A DNA stretch of 64,000 nucleotides from Roseibium aggregatum (GTDB lineage: Bacteria > Pseudomonadota > Alphaproteobacteria > Rhizobiales > Stappiaceae): NCBI RefSeq assembly GCF_014692675.1, contig NZ_JABFCZ010000026.1:1-64000 (forward strand). Direction: 5' to 3'. Positions 31,905 to 41,087 of this stretch are shown in pieces. The notes under the pieces were generated by a model that saw only the letters and a program-made list of their open reading frames with translations, was not told the DNA's origin and did not search any database. Numbering within the stretch: position 1 is the first letter of the stretch; every line of letters begins with the position of its first letter. The position numbers and the translations under genes are program-made.

Positions 31905-33077
31905 ATGAAAACGGTTTTCGACACCGAGGAACTGGAACCGGTCCGCGATCTGGCGCGCAGGTTCGCGCAGGAACGGGTCGCCCCCGGCTACATGGAGCGG
32001 GAGAAATCGGGCCGCTTCGACATGGCGCTGGTGCGCGAAATGGGCGGCCTGGGCCTGATCGCGCCGGAACTGGGCGAACAATACGGCGGCCTGGGCGCCA
32101 GCCACCTGTGCTCCGGCCTCATCATCGAGGAAATCGGCAAGGCCGACTTCACCTTCAGCTATGTGTCCCTGCTCGCCTCGCTGAACGGCCAGATCCTTTC
32201 CGCCAACGCCAGGCCGGAGGTGGCAGAGGAATGGCTGCCCGGCCTGATCGCCGGCGAACACCTGCTTGCCATTGCGCTGACCGAACCCAAGGGCGGATCC
32301 GACGCCGCGAGCCTTGGGCTCAAGATGGAACGCGACAGCGACGCTTACATCCTCAACGGCGAGAAGACCTCGATCTCCGCCAACCAGGTGGCCAAGGGCG
32401 TCATCACCTTCGCCCGAACCGGAACGGCCGAGGACCGCGCCCGCGGCATCTCGGCCATTCTGGTGCCGCTCGACCTGCCGGGCATCACCACCTCCAAATT
32501 CTCCAACATGGGCCAGAATTCCATCGGCCACGGCTCGATCTGGTTCGACAATGTGCGGGTGCCGGCGAACCATCTGCTCGGCGAGGAAGGCAAGGGCTTC
32601 GTGCAGGTCATGCAGGGCTTCGACTTCTCCCGTTCGCTGATCGGCCTGCAGGCGCTCGGCACCGCCCGCCAGAGCCTCGACGAGACCTGGACCTATATCG
32701 GCGAGCGCCGGGCCTTCGGCAAACCGCTGAGCGCCTACCAGGGCATCACCCATCAGCTTGCCGACTTCGACACCAGGGTCGAGGCGGCACGGCTTCTGAG
32801 CCTGAACGCGCTGTGGCTGAAAGACCAGGGCCTGCGCCACACCGCCGAGGCGGCGATGACCAAGTGGTGGCCACCGCTGCTTGCCTACGAGGCGATCCAC
32901 GCCTGTCTCCTGATCCATGGACACGCCGGTTATTCCGACGCCCTGCCCTTCCAGCAGCGGCTGCGCGACGTGCTCGGCCTGCAGATCGGCGACGGAACCG
33001 CGCACATCATGAAAAACATCATTGCCCGCGAACGGGCGGGTCGAACCGCCAACGCTGCCTCAGAAAAGATCCGGTGA
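31905..33077 (+). CDS. aliB: AliB-like cyclohexanecarboxyl-CoA dehydrogenase (390 aa)
   Basis: This is an acyl-CoA dehydrogenase with all three domains: LTEPKGGSDAASL (FAD/substrate site), SNMGQNSIGHGSIWFDNVRVP, and the C-terminal helices with RRAFGKPLSAYQGI and a late IHGHAGYSDALP. In the Bad/Ali pathway AliB oxidises cyclohexanecarboxyl-CoA to the 1-ene. No CoA ligase (aliA) or hydratase (badK) is present here. The last 18 bp overlap tail-to-tail with the phosphodiesterase gene on the other strand. Confidence 0.82.
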   Translation: MKTVFDTEELEPVRDLARRFAQERVAPGYMEREKSGRFDMALVREMGGLGLIAPELGEQYGGLGASHLCSGLIIEEIGKADFTFSYVSLLASLNGQILSANARPEVAEEWLPGLIAGEHLLAIALTEPKGGSDAASLGLKMERDSDAYILNGEKTSISANQVAKGVITFARTGTAEDRARGISAILVPLDLPGITTSKFSNMGQNSIGHGSIWFDNVRVPANHLLGEEGKGFVQVMQGFDFSRSLIGLQALGTARQSLDETWTYIGERRAFGKPLSAYQGITHQLADFDTRVEAARLLSLNALWLKDQGLRHTAEAAMTKWWPPLLAYEAIHACLLIHGHAGYSDALPFQQRLRDVLGLQIGDGTAHIMKNIIARERAGRTANAASEKIR

Positions 33078-33872
33078 CAGCACCAGGTGGCGGTCGATGT
33101 AGTTTTCCATGTGGACGACCGTCGCCGTGTCGTCGCTGAGGACGACGGCGAGCTGGCCGGGGCCTTCCCGGCGCGGAACGAACCCGGCCGAGCGTTCCTG
33201 CGTCGGCGCACCCAAGGTCGGTTCGATGTTGTAGTGCCCGCCGGCGATCGTGCAGAAAGGCACGCCCCTGAAGTTTCCGGAAACGCTCATATGGACGTGG
33301 CCGGAAAGGACATAGCGGATGTTGCGATTGCCGCTCACCAGTTCGGCGAAGGCGTCGCCGTTTTCCAGGATGATGCCGTCGGTCGGAACGCCGAACGGTG
33401 TGATGTTGTGATGCATCACGATGATCACCGGCTTGCCGGCGGCCTCATTGAGCTGCTGTTCCAGCCATGCAAGCTGCGCCTCTTCCAGGCGCCCGCCGGC
33501 CTGTCCCGGAACGGAGGTGTCCAGCACGATGACCCTGTGGCCATTCCGGTCGATGACATGATCGATCTTGCCGGTCTGTTCATTCACGTGATCTTTGCCG
33601 AAGTGGTCGGCGAAGACCTCGATACTGTCGTGGTTTCCAAGTGTCAGGACGGGTGCTTGCGCGAACTTTGCAAGCGATGTCTGCAGCCGTTCGTAAGCCG
33701 CCTTCTCACCACGGTCGGCGAGATCCCCGGCAATGACGATCAGGTCCGCATCGGCATGGCGCCGGTTTACGAAGTCGATGCCGGTTTCCAGCCGTTCGGT
33801 GGTATCGAGACCGTGCGACAGGTCTCCCTCCGGCACGATGTGAAGGTCGGAGAGCACGATAAGCTTGAGCAT
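33060..33872 (-). CDS. GpdQ-like metallophosphoesterase (270 aa)
   Basis: A complete dimetal phosphodiesterase core: LSDLHIV, VIAGDLADRG, LGNHD, MHHNITPFG and SGHVHMS. Cyclic-nucleotide and glycerophosphodiester phosphodiesterases (GpdQ/CpdA class) share this order. As the last gene of a Ugp-like transporter operon it probably hydrolyses imported glycerophosphodiesters in the cytoplasm. No signal peptide. It follows the permease gene after 45 nt and its 3' end overlaps aliB by 18 bp. Confidence 0.87.
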   Translation of the reverse strand: MLKLIVLSDLHIVPEGDLSHGLDTTERLETGIDFVNRRHADADLIVIAGDLADRGEKAAYERLQTSLAKFAQAPVLTLGNHDSIEVFADHFGKDHVNEQTGKIDHVIDRNGHRVIVLDTSVPGQAGGRLEEAQLAWLEQQLNEAAGKPVIIVMHHNITPFGVPTDGIILENGDAFAELVSGNRNIRYVLSGHVHMSVSGNFRGVPFCTIAGGHYNIEPTLGAPTQERSAGFVPRREGPGQLAVVLSDDTATVVHMENYIDRHLVLSPDLF

Positions 33873-33917
33873 TCTGGTCTTGCTTCTTTCTGGAGAACGA
33901 GCGGTGTGGATATGGGA

Positions 33918-34805
33918 TTACCCTTTGATCCCGCTCATGGTGATGCTTCGGATGAAGAGACGGCGCGCGAACAGGAAAATGACCACCATCGGCAGGGTCA
34001 CCACGGTCGCGGAGGCAAAGGTGCGGCCGTAGTCATTGTCGAACTCCGACTGGTACTGCAGCATGGAGAGCGCCGCGGTCATTTTCTCCTGGCTCTGCAC
34101 GACGATCAGCGGCCAATAGAGGTCGTTCCAGTGGGCAACGACGGAGAACACCGAAAAGGCTGCGACGGCGGGAATGGCCGCCGGCAGGATCAGGCGCAGG
34201 ATGATCTCGATTTCGCTGAATCCATCCACGCGGGCCGCGTCGATGATGCTGTCCGGATAGTCTTTGAAAAATTGCCGGAACAGGAAGATCGCGAACACCG
34301 ATACGAAGAACGGGAACATCAGCGAAAAATAGGTGTCCAGCAGGCCGACCTTGACCAGCCCGAGATAGATCGGAATGGACGTCACGTTGATCGGAATGGT
34401 CAGCGAGGCAACGACGAAGCCGAACAGGATCGTCGACCCCCTGAACTTCAGTTTCGCCAGCGCATAGGCCGCCGGCACCGCCGTGACGAGCTGCACGACC
34501 AGGATGCCGGCGCAGACGATGAAGCTGTTTGCCAGGAAGGTCAGGTAGGGCTGATCGAAGAGCACGCCGTAATAATTGACGTCCCCCACGAAGGTCTGGG
34601 GCCAGAAGTGGAAGCTTGAATCATAGACCTCATCAGCGGGCTTGAGACTGGCCGACAGCATCCAGACGAAGGGAAAGATAATAAGCCAGGCCCCGAGGAA
34701 CAGAAAACCGGTTCCGACGCCATCCCCCAGCGACTTCGGCTTGAATGAAGCGAGGAAGCGCAGCCACGAGGACTGCGGCTTCTGGATCGAAGTGGTCACG
34801 GTCAT
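33918..34805 (-). CDS. ABC transporter permease, UgpE/MalG type (295 aa)
   Basis: Six hydrophobic helices with the permease loop DAARVDGFSEIEIILRLILPAAIP (EAA motif), typical of MalG/UgpE. The start overlaps the preceding permease stop (ATGA). It forms one half of the membrane channel with the 34802-35701 product. Its position in the order ATPase, permease, permease, phosphodiesterase suggests a sugar-phosphate or glycerophosphodiester substrate. Confidence 0.9.
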   Translation of the reverse strand: MTVTTSIQKPQSSWLRFLASFKPKSLGDGVGTGFLFLGAWLIIFPFVWMLSASLKPADEVYDSSFHFWPQTFVGDVNYYGVLFDQPYLTFLANSFIVCAGILVVQLVTAVPAAYALAKLKFRGSTILFGFVVASLTIPINVTSIPIYLGLVKVGLLDTYFSLMFPFFVSVFAIFLFRQFFKDYPDSIIDAARVDGFSEIEIILRLILPAAIPAVAAFSVFSVVAHWNDLYWPLIVVQSQEKMTAALSMLQYQSEFDNDYGRTFASATVVTLPMVVIFLFARRLFIRSITMSGIKG

Positions 34806-35701
34806 GCTTGGGTTCTCCTGCGATCGCCCAGCCGCGTCTGCAGCCAGGCGACAAGGAACAGGACGACCAGGAAGACAAGCGACAGGGCGCAGGCATAAGC
34901 CATGTTGAAATTCTCGAAGCCTTCCAGATAGGCGAGATAGAGATAGACTTCGCTCGCCCGGTCCGGCCCGCCGTGGGTGAGCACCGCGACCGTGTCGAAC
35001 AGCTTGAAGGCCGTGACCAGGGTGTTCACGGATACGAACAGCGAGGTCGGCGCCAGCAGCGGCCAGGTCACCTGGAAGAAACGGTCCAGCGGATGGTCCG
35101 CCCCGTCGATGCTCGCAGCCTCGTAGAGGTTCTGGGGAATGACGGTCAGGCCTGCCAGAAACAGCACCATGTTGAAACCGATGATGCCCCAGATGGAAAC
35201 CATCGCGATGGAGATCAGGACGATATCCCCGTCGCCGAGCCAGTTGACTTTGTCCAGGCCGAGACCGACCAGCATGTTGTTGATCGCCCCCTGATTGCCG
35301 TCGAGCAGCGCCCGCCAGACCAGGGTCATGGCGGTCAGCGTCGACGTTACCGGCATGAAATAGAGGACTTCCAGGATCGATCGGAACCGCCGGCGCCGCT
35401 GGATCGCGATGGCGAGCACCAGCGGAAGGAAAAACGCGCCAGGAATGAAGATCGCCGCATAGATCAGCGTGTTCTTCAGCGCTTCGGCAAAATGCTCATC
35501 GGTGAACATCTGCTTGTAATTGTCCAGACCGACGAAATCGAACCCGTCGTAGACCAGCGAATAGTCGGTGAAGCTGATCACGAAGACAGCAACGATCGGC
35601 AGGACATAGATGAGCAGGATCAGCACGGACGCGGGTGCGGACAGCAGGTAGGCAAGCCGCCGCCGTCCGCCTTCCTGCCTCGGGAGAGCAGTCGGGCTCA
35701 T
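34802..35701 (-). CDS. ABC transporter permease, UgpA/MalF type (299 aa)
   Basis: Six hydrophobic helices; the N-terminal part has YLLSAPASVLILLIYVLPIV and the EAA loop is EAASIDGADHPLDRFFQVTWP. It pairs with the UgpE-type permease. Its start shares ATGA with the ATPase stop, and its stop with the start of the next permease, so the three are translationally coupled. Confidence 0.9.
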   Translation of the reverse strand: MSPTALPRQEGGRRRLAYLLSAPASVLILLIYVLPIVAVFVISFTDYSLVYDGFDFVGLDNYKQMFTDEHFAEALKNTLIYAAIFIPGAFFLPLVLAIAIQRRRRFRSILEVLYFMPVTSTLTAMTLVWRALLDGNQGAINNMLVGLGLDKVNWLGDGDIVLISIAMVSIWGIIGFNMVLFLAGLTVIPQNLYEAASIDGADHPLDRFFQVTWPLLAPTSLFVSVNTLVTAFKLFDTVAVLTHGGPDRASEVYLYLAYLEGFENFNMAYACALSLVFLVVLFLVAWLQTRLGDRRRTQA

Positions 35702-36873
35702 TGGGCCGCCTCGCTGGCCTCTGCGACGATCGCCGCATCCCTGAGCCGCGCGCCATCGGCGTTGAAGAAGAGCAGGTTGTTCGCGTCGAAGCCGACGTGC
35801 AGGGCCGTATCGAGGCTGGTGCCGGACAGCAGGTCCGACGTCTTGGGAAGCCGCATGCGGAACCTGGTCTCCGGCAGGGCATCGAGGGTGCCGTGAAGCA
35901 GCACCTCGTGCCCCAGGTCCTCGGTCAGGTGACGGGTGAAGCCCAGTTTGAAATCGGTCGACACGTCATGCCGGTCGACCAGGCGGGCGGCTTCCGGACG
36001 AAGGGCGAACAGGGTAGACCCGTCCATGTTCACCGCACGTCCCGGAACCATCTCGGCACCGAGCCGCGCGATGCCTGACGACACCTCCGCCGGCAGGATG
36101 TTGATTTCCGGAGAGCCGATGAACCGGGCGACCGCGACGGAATGCGGATCGGCATAAAGCGCGCTCGGTGTCGCCAACTGCAGCAGCTCTCCCTTTTCCA
36201 AGAGGGCCACCCGGTGCGACATGGTCATGGCTTCGGTCTGGTCGTGAGTGACATAAACGAAGGTCAGGCCCGTGCTCTGGTGCAGCTCGGTGATTTCCTT
36301 GCGCACCTCGACCCTGAGCTTCGCATCCAGGTTGGACAGCGGCTCGTCCATCAGGAACAGTTTGGGATGGCGCACCAGCGCTCGGCCGAGTGCAACGCGC
36401 TGGCGCTGTCCGCCCGACAGCTCCGCAGGGCGGCGGTTCAAAAGGTGCTCGATGCGCAGCTGTTTCGCGACCGCCTCGACTTCGGAAGCAATTACCGGCC
36501 GGAGTGCGCGCGCGCTCGGGCTGATCCTGTTGAGGAGCGGCAGGCGCGCATGCAGCGGCAGGCGTGCCATGATCAGCAGCATCGAAATGTTCTGCGCCAC
36601 ACTCATGTGCGGATAAAGGGCGTAGTCCTGAAAGACCATGGAGATGTTACGGTCCTTCGGAGAGGCCGCGTTCATCACCCCGCCGCCGATCAGGACCTCG
36701 CCACTGTCCGGCGTTTCCAGCCCGGAGATGATCCGCAACAGGGTCGATTTTCCGCATCCGGATTCACCGACGAGCGACAGGAATTCGCCGTCGGCGATCT
36801 GAAAGGACAGTCCCTTCAGCACTTGCGTATTGCCGAATGACTTTCGGATGTCTCTGAGTTCCAGACCTGCCAC
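35698..36873 (-). CDS. ABC transporter ATPase, UgpC/MalK type (391 aa)
   Basis: Walker A GESGCGKSTLLR, signature LSGGQRQRVALGRA, Walker B LFLMDEPLSNLDAKLR and the His switch (YVTHDQTEA) are complete. The C-terminal MOBP/TOBE domain (FIGSPEINILPAE, FALRPEAARL) is typical for carbohydrate importers. An insert of about 30 residues before the signature (LIMARLPLHARLPLLNRISP) is a little longer than in MalK. It energises the two permeases that follow. Confidence 0.9.
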   Translation of the reverse strand: MAGLELRDIRKSFGNTQVLKGLSFQIADGEFLSLVGESGCGKSTLLRIISGLETPDSGEVLIGGGVMNAASPKDRNISMVFQDYALYPHMSVAQNISMLLIMARLPLHARLPLLNRISPSARALRPVIASEVEAVAKQLRIEHLLNRRPAELSGGQRQRVALGRALVRHPKLFLMDEPLSNLDAKLRVEVRKEITELHQSTGLTFVYVTHDQTEAMTMSHRVALLEKGELLQLATPSALYADPHSVAVARFIGSPEINILPAEVSSGIARLGAEMVPGRAVNMDGSTLFALRPEAARLVDRHDVSTDFKLGFTRHLTEDLGHEVLLHGTLDALPETRFRMRLPKTSDLLSGTSLDTALHVGFDANNLLFFNADGARLRDAAIVAEASEAAQ

Positions 36874-36900
36874 CGCACGCCCCTGTCGTCTTGAATGAGG

Positions 36901-36927
36901 AAAAGGCAGGCGGGCTCAAGCCCGCCT
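36901..36927 (-). terminator. Hairpin between binding-protein and ATPase genes
   Basis: AGGCGGGCT (36908-36916) and AGCCCGCCT (36919-36927) are perfect arms. Read on the minus strand the hairpin is followed by GCCTTTTCC. A moderate intrinsic terminator here would raise the ratio of binding protein to membrane components, a common arrangement. Confidence 0.65.
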
Positions 36928-36949
36928 ACCGGAGATTTTCTGGGACCGC

Positions 36950-38224
36950 TTATTTCTGCGACAGCTTGACCGCGATGTCCTTGAGCTCGGCGGCGCCGTC
37001 TTCCGGAGAGGTCGAGCCTTCCATGACGGACTTGATGACCGAACGCTGTTCGCTCCAGATCTTCTGGTTCTGGGTGCCCGGGTAGCCGTACCAGGGTCCT
37101 GCGCGGTCATACTGCTTGATCGGCGTCGCGTAGTACGGGTTTTCCGCGTAGAACTTGCCCAGGTACTCGTCGTCGAGCGTCTGGCGATTGGTCGGCAGGT
37201 AGCCTGTGATCTGGGCGGCGACCTGCTGGCCGCGCGGACCTGTCACGAACTTCAGATATTCCCACACGGCGGCGATCTTTTCCGGGTCCTGGGTGGTGAT
37301 GATCGCGGCATTGCCGCCCGTCGGCAGCGTGCCCTTCTCGTCGTTCCACACGGTGAACGGCGTGGAGCGCAGCTCGAAGGCATCGCCGACGCGTTCCTGC
37401 ATGTCACGCGCACCCGCCGGAGAAAGACCCCAGATGCCCATCTTGCCTTCGGTGAAGGCGGTGAACTGGGTGCCACGGTCCTGGTCGGTGCGTGCGCCGC
37501 CGTCAGTCACGAGACGGCGGGCCATCTGCATGGCTTTCACGGCATGGTCGTTTTCGTCGAAAACCACTTTCTGGCCGTCTTCGGAAACCATGGCGCCGCC
37601 CTGCATTTCAATGAGCGTCTGGAAGCCCCAGTCGTCGCCGTTGATCATCCACATGAACATCGGCGTGATGTCGTCGCCAAGCGCCGAGATCTTCTTCGTG
37701 GCGGCGAACAGGCCGTCCCAGTCTTTCGGGAAGTTGTCCGGGTCGAGGCCGGCCTTACGGAACAGGTCCGCGTTGTAGTACCACTGGATGACGGAGGCGT
37801 TGAACGGCATGCCGTACTGCACGCCGTCGACGCGGCCCAGGTTCAGCATGTTGTCGGTGTAGTTGAGCTCTTTCCAGCCTTCGCCTTCCGCCTTGATCAG
37901 CGGCGCTAGGTCGACGATCTGGCCGCGCTTGGCCATGGCACGAGCCAGGGCCGGCAGCTGGTTATAGGCTTCGAATGCACAATCCGGCAGGGTGTTGGTC
38001 GCAGATGCCCGCATCATCTTCAGGTGAGAATCCGCATAGTCCTTGGCAGGAGCGGCGTACTTCACCTCGATCTCGTCCTGCATCTCGTTGAATTCTTTCA
38101 TCAACGGTTCGTGCTGGCGGGTCAGGTGACCGGAATTCGTCAGGCAGGTGATGACGGTTTTTGCTTCGGCAGCAACGACACTGACGCTGACCATAAGCAT
38201 TGCAAGGGTGAGTTTCTTTAGCAT
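36950..38224 (-). CDS. ABC transporter substrate-binding protein, UgpB-like (424 aa)
   Basis: The signal peptide is MLKKLTLAMLMVSVSVVAAE. The mature protein has the family 1 binding-protein plan: FNEMQDEIEVKYAAP, a central GMPFNASVIQWYYNADLFRKA, and a C-terminal RAGPWYGYPGTQNQKIW. UgpB of enteric bacteria ends in a similar PW-PG region. The start at 38224 follows GAGGTC; the longer frame to 38398 lacks signal character. The cargo is probably glycerol-3-phosphate or a glycerophosphodiester, judged from the operon's phosphodiesterase. Confidence 0.85.
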   Translation of the reverse strand: MLKKLTLAMLMVSVSVVAAEAKTVITCLTNSGHLTRQHEPLMKEFNEMQDEIEVKYAAPAKDYADSHLKMMRASATNTLPDCAFEAYNQLPALARAMAKRGQIVDLAPLIKAEGEGWKELNYTDNMLNLGRVDGVQYGMPFNASVIQWYYNADLFRKAGLDPDNFPKDWDGLFAATKKISALGDDITPMFMWMINGDDWGFQTLIEMQGGAMVSEDGQKVVFDENDHAVKAMQMARRLVTDGGARTDQDRGTQFTAFTEGKMGIWGLSPAGARDMQERVGDAFELRSTPFTVWNDEKGTLPTGGNAAIITTQDPEKIAAVWEYLKFVTGPRGQQVAAQITGYLPTNRQTLDDEYLGKFYAENPYYATPIKQYDRAGPWYGYPGTQNQKIWSEQRSVIKSVMEGSTSPEDGAAELKDIAVKLSQK

Positions 38225-38546
38225 GTCTTCAAGACCTCGTTTCGATAGTCGACTGACGGCGCGAAAGAGGACCCGCGCTCTGTCATCGTCAGAGGCGCCG
38301 CGTTGCCGCAGGCACGAAGAGGCTAAAACCAAGTTTGAATGACACTCGGGTGACAAGGTCGGGGCGAAGGAACCTGTGTCACGAAACCTTTGCACCAAGT
38401 GGGGGATTTGGTGCGATCGGATTGCATCCCGCCTGAGTTGGACGGACCTCGGGCTCAGGACTCAAGAACCGAACTGCCCGAAAAAAATCGGGCGGCACAG
38501 CCGAATACGCCATGCCGCCCGTCACGCTTTTTTCTGATTGCGCCTG
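38225..38546. other. Intergenic region with promoter for the Ugp-like operon
   Basis: No gene is present. The part near 38300-38400 should hold the promoter for the binding-protein operon. The terminator of the alkylsulfatase gene occupies 38481-38520. Confidence 0.4.
38481..38520 (-). terminator. Intrinsic terminator after the alkylsulfatase gene
   Basis: On the minus strand GGGCGGCA pairs with TGCCGCCC (arms 38513-38520 and 38490-38497) and is followed by GATTTTTTT (38489-38481). This is a textbook Rho-independent terminator 27 bp after the sulfatase stop codon. Confidence 0.9.
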
Positions 38547-40688
38547 TCAGCCGCCGGCGGTGTCGGCCGGTTCGGGCTGCTGGAACGGGTTTACCAGCCT
38601 CTGAACATTATATCCGCCTGTACCCGGCATCATTTCAAAGCCGAGTTCGAACTGCACCAACGTCGACTTCAGTTGTTCATAGACGTTGCGATCTCCCTCG
38701 AGTTTGGCTTTGCCGGAGGCGATCTGGTCGTCGAAGGTAGCGGCTCCCATCATCACCGGCTCCAGGTCGGCCCGGTTTATGGTCACCGTCAGATTCGGAT
38801 TTTCCGCCTGCTGGTCCCTGATGTTCGTCAGCGTACCATTGCTCATTTCGACGACGAATTTTTCACCATTGTCGGGCGTAACGAGATTGATTGCGAATGC
38901 CATGCCTTCGGCCTTGCGGCTGTCCGTCCGCACGCCAAGGAAATCGAGCCAGAGCTCGGTCGTCATGGCACGGATCATGTCCGGACCGGAGGACTTGGGC
39001 GAGGTACCCTGCGGAATACCGGAGCGCAGCTCGTAGGCCGCGGCCAGGAAACTGTTACGCACGCTCGGGCTTTCCTGCTGGTAACCGATCTGCTCGAAGA
39101 CGTCTGCGAGAAGATCCTTGGCGGCCTCGTTGTTCGGTTCGGCATAGACGAGCTTGTTCAGGATTTCCTGGGCCAGCTTGTATTGGCCCTGGTCGTGCAA
39201 CTCCTTGCCCTTGGCCAGGATCTTTTCAGCCCCGCCCATCATCTCGACATAAAGCGGAGCCGAGTCCTCCGGCGAGAGCGGGATAAGCGTCGTCGGATTG
39301 CCGTCCCAGTAGCCGAGGTAGCGGTTGATCACAGCGCGGCTATTGTGTTCGACCGAACCGTGATAACTGCGCGCCGACCATTGCTTCTGCAAACTTTCGG
39401 GCACCTTGTAGATGTTGTGGATCTGGTTGATGGTCACGCCCTGGTTGGCCAGGAAAAGGACGCCATTGTTGAGATTGGCGTAGGTGTCGCGCTGCGCGCG
39501 CATGACTTCCTGGATGCGGTCGTTGCCCCAGCGCGGCCAGCTGTGAGACGCGAACATCACCTCGGCATCCTGGCCAAAATGGTAGAGCGCTTCGTTGATC
39601 TGCTTCGACCATTCAAGTGCATCACGCACCAGCGCACCGCGTAGAGTGTAGATGTGGTGAATCGTACCGGTGATGTTTTCCGCGGCCCAAAAGGCCTTCA
39701 TGTCCGGAAAATAGGTATTCATTTCGGCAGGAGCTTCGGTGCCAGGGGTGTTCTGGAAGACCATTTTCACGCCGTCGACCGTCAGTTCCTCGAAATCGTC
39801 CTTAATGATGACATTCGGCTCGATCAGCCCAAGATTGCCTGCCGCCGTATTCTTGCCGATCGACTGGTCGACATGGCCGTAGGGGCTGCGCGGCAGAAGG
39901 ACGCCATACTGGAAGAACAAGCGGCGGTTCATGGCGTTACCGGCGTAGATGTTTTCTGCGACGGCATGGTTCATGAAACCGACGGGTGCAATCACCTTCA
40001 CCTTGCCCGATCGCACATCGGCCTCTTCGACGACACCGCGGACGCCACCGAAGTGGTCGGCGTGGCTGTGCGAATAGACAACGGCGACAACGGGCCGTTC
40101 GCCGAGTTGCTCGTTGATGAACTTGAGGGCGGCCGCGGCCGTTTCCTTGGCCGTCAGCGGATCGAAGACGATCCAGCCGGTGTCGCTCTTGATGAAGCTG
40201 ATGTTGGCGAGATCATAACCGCGAACCTGGTAGATCCTGTCGGGCAGCACCTCGTACAGACCGTAGTTCATGTTCAGGATGGCCTGGCGCTGCAGCGAGG
40301 GATGAATGCTGTCGAAATCCTTGCCCTGCAGCAGCCATTCGTAGCTGCCCATATCCCAGGCGACGTGCCCGGCCTCGGCCATGATCTGCGTGTAGTCCGG
40401 CGCAGCTATAAAACCGCGCTTCTGTTCCTCGAAGTCGCGCTCGTCGTCAAACGGCAGGCTCTGGCGTTGCGCGTTCTGCAATTCGACGGTGAACTGAGAA
40501 GGCATCTTGCCCTTGGGATGGAAATGTTTCCCTTCCGCGGCCGATTTGTCGGCAACGACGCCCACGCCCCCGGCTCCAAGGGCTGTGGAACTCGTCAACA
40601 TGGTCATCAATGACAACGCCGATGCGATCGCACCAAAGACACGCGCTGCGTGCCTGGCTCCTCGTCTGTCATTCATCCCCTTTGGCAT
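38547..40688 (-). CDS. Alkyl/aryl-sulfatase, SdsA1-like (713 aa)
   Basis: A metallo-beta-lactamase-fold linear alkylsulfatase. The signal peptide ends near STALG. The zinc motif is SHSHADHFGG (HxHxDH), followed by a FYFP-type region (TPGTEAPAEMNTYFP), HTLRG-like YTLRGALVRD, and a dimerisation domain. The C-terminal SCP2-like domain (TVTINRADLEPVMMGA) completes the known three-domain plan. It hydrolyses alkyl sulfates such as SDS in the periplasm to give alcohol and sulfate. The start at 40688 follows GGGAGGAATGC; the upstream ATG at 40709 is less likely. It is a single-gene unit with its own terminator. Confidence 0.92.
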   Translation of the reverse strand: MPKGMNDRRGARHAARVFGAIASALSLMTMLTSSTALGAGGVGVVADKSAAEGKHFHPKGKMPSQFTVELQNAQRQSLPFDDERDFEEQKRGFIAAPDYTQIMAEAGHVAWDMGSYEWLLQGKDFDSIHPSLQRQAILNMNYGLYEVLPDRIYQVRGYDLANISFIKSDTGWIVFDPLTAKETAAAALKFINEQLGERPVVAVVYSHSHADHFGGVRGVVEEADVRSGKVKVIAPVGFMNHAVAENIYAGNAMNRRLFFQYGVLLPRSPYGHVDQSIGKNTAAGNLGLIEPNVIIKDDFEELTVDGVKMVFQNTPGTEAPAEMNTYFPDMKAFWAAENITGTIHHIYTLRGALVRDALEWSKQINEALYHFGQDAEVMFASHSWPRWGNDRIQEVMRAQRDTYANLNNGVLFLANQGVTINQIHNIYKVPESLQKQWSARSYHGSVEHNSRAVINRYLGYWDGNPTTLIPLSPEDSAPLYVEMMGGAEKILAKGKELHDQGQYKLAQEILNKLVYAEPNNEAAKDLLADVFEQIGYQQESPSVRNSFLAAAYELRSGIPQGTSPKSSGPDMIRAMTTELWLDFLGVRTDSRKAEGMAFAINLVTPDNGEKFVVEMSNGTLTNIRDQQAENPNLTVTINRADLEPVMMGAATFDDQIASGKAKLEGDRNVYEQLKSTLVQFELGFEMMPGTGGYNVQRLVNPFQQPEPADTAGG

Positions 40689-41087
40689 GCATTCCTCCCT
40701 AACAGTCAACTAATCCCGAAACAATTGCATTGCTCCGGAACAAAAGCACATCAGCGCCCCATAAAGACGCGGAACCGATCCTCGACTTACGCCTCCCCTA
40801 AGGCTCCTTGGGAAAAGTCATGCCAATTCCGATCCGACTGTAATTCTACGTTTTTCGTACCGACTGTCCAATTGATCAGTATCAAACTTTAGGTGAAGTT
40901 TGTAATCGCCAGAAAGGCACCTACGTCACCCAATTTGCTTCGGCATTTCAGGAGACCAGTGCGACGACGGCCGCCACTTCGCTCAATTCGTAAGCCGGCA
41001 ATGCATCCAGGCGTCCATGCGGATCATGACCCTACGGATGACGTGGATCGCCGCATCGAACTCTTGCAGATCGTCGCGGTCCTGACC
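40689..41087. other. Gene-free stretch of 399 nt
   Basis: I see no gene. The AT-richer part around 40690-40890 presumably contains the promoter of the alkylsulfatase; the rest lies downstream of the GntR gene stop codon. No clear terminator was found. Confidence 0.35.

Noticed and set aside
30729..33005. 758-codon frame opposite badH, badI and aliB
   Set aside because: Same reasoning: mirror frame of three well-supported genes.
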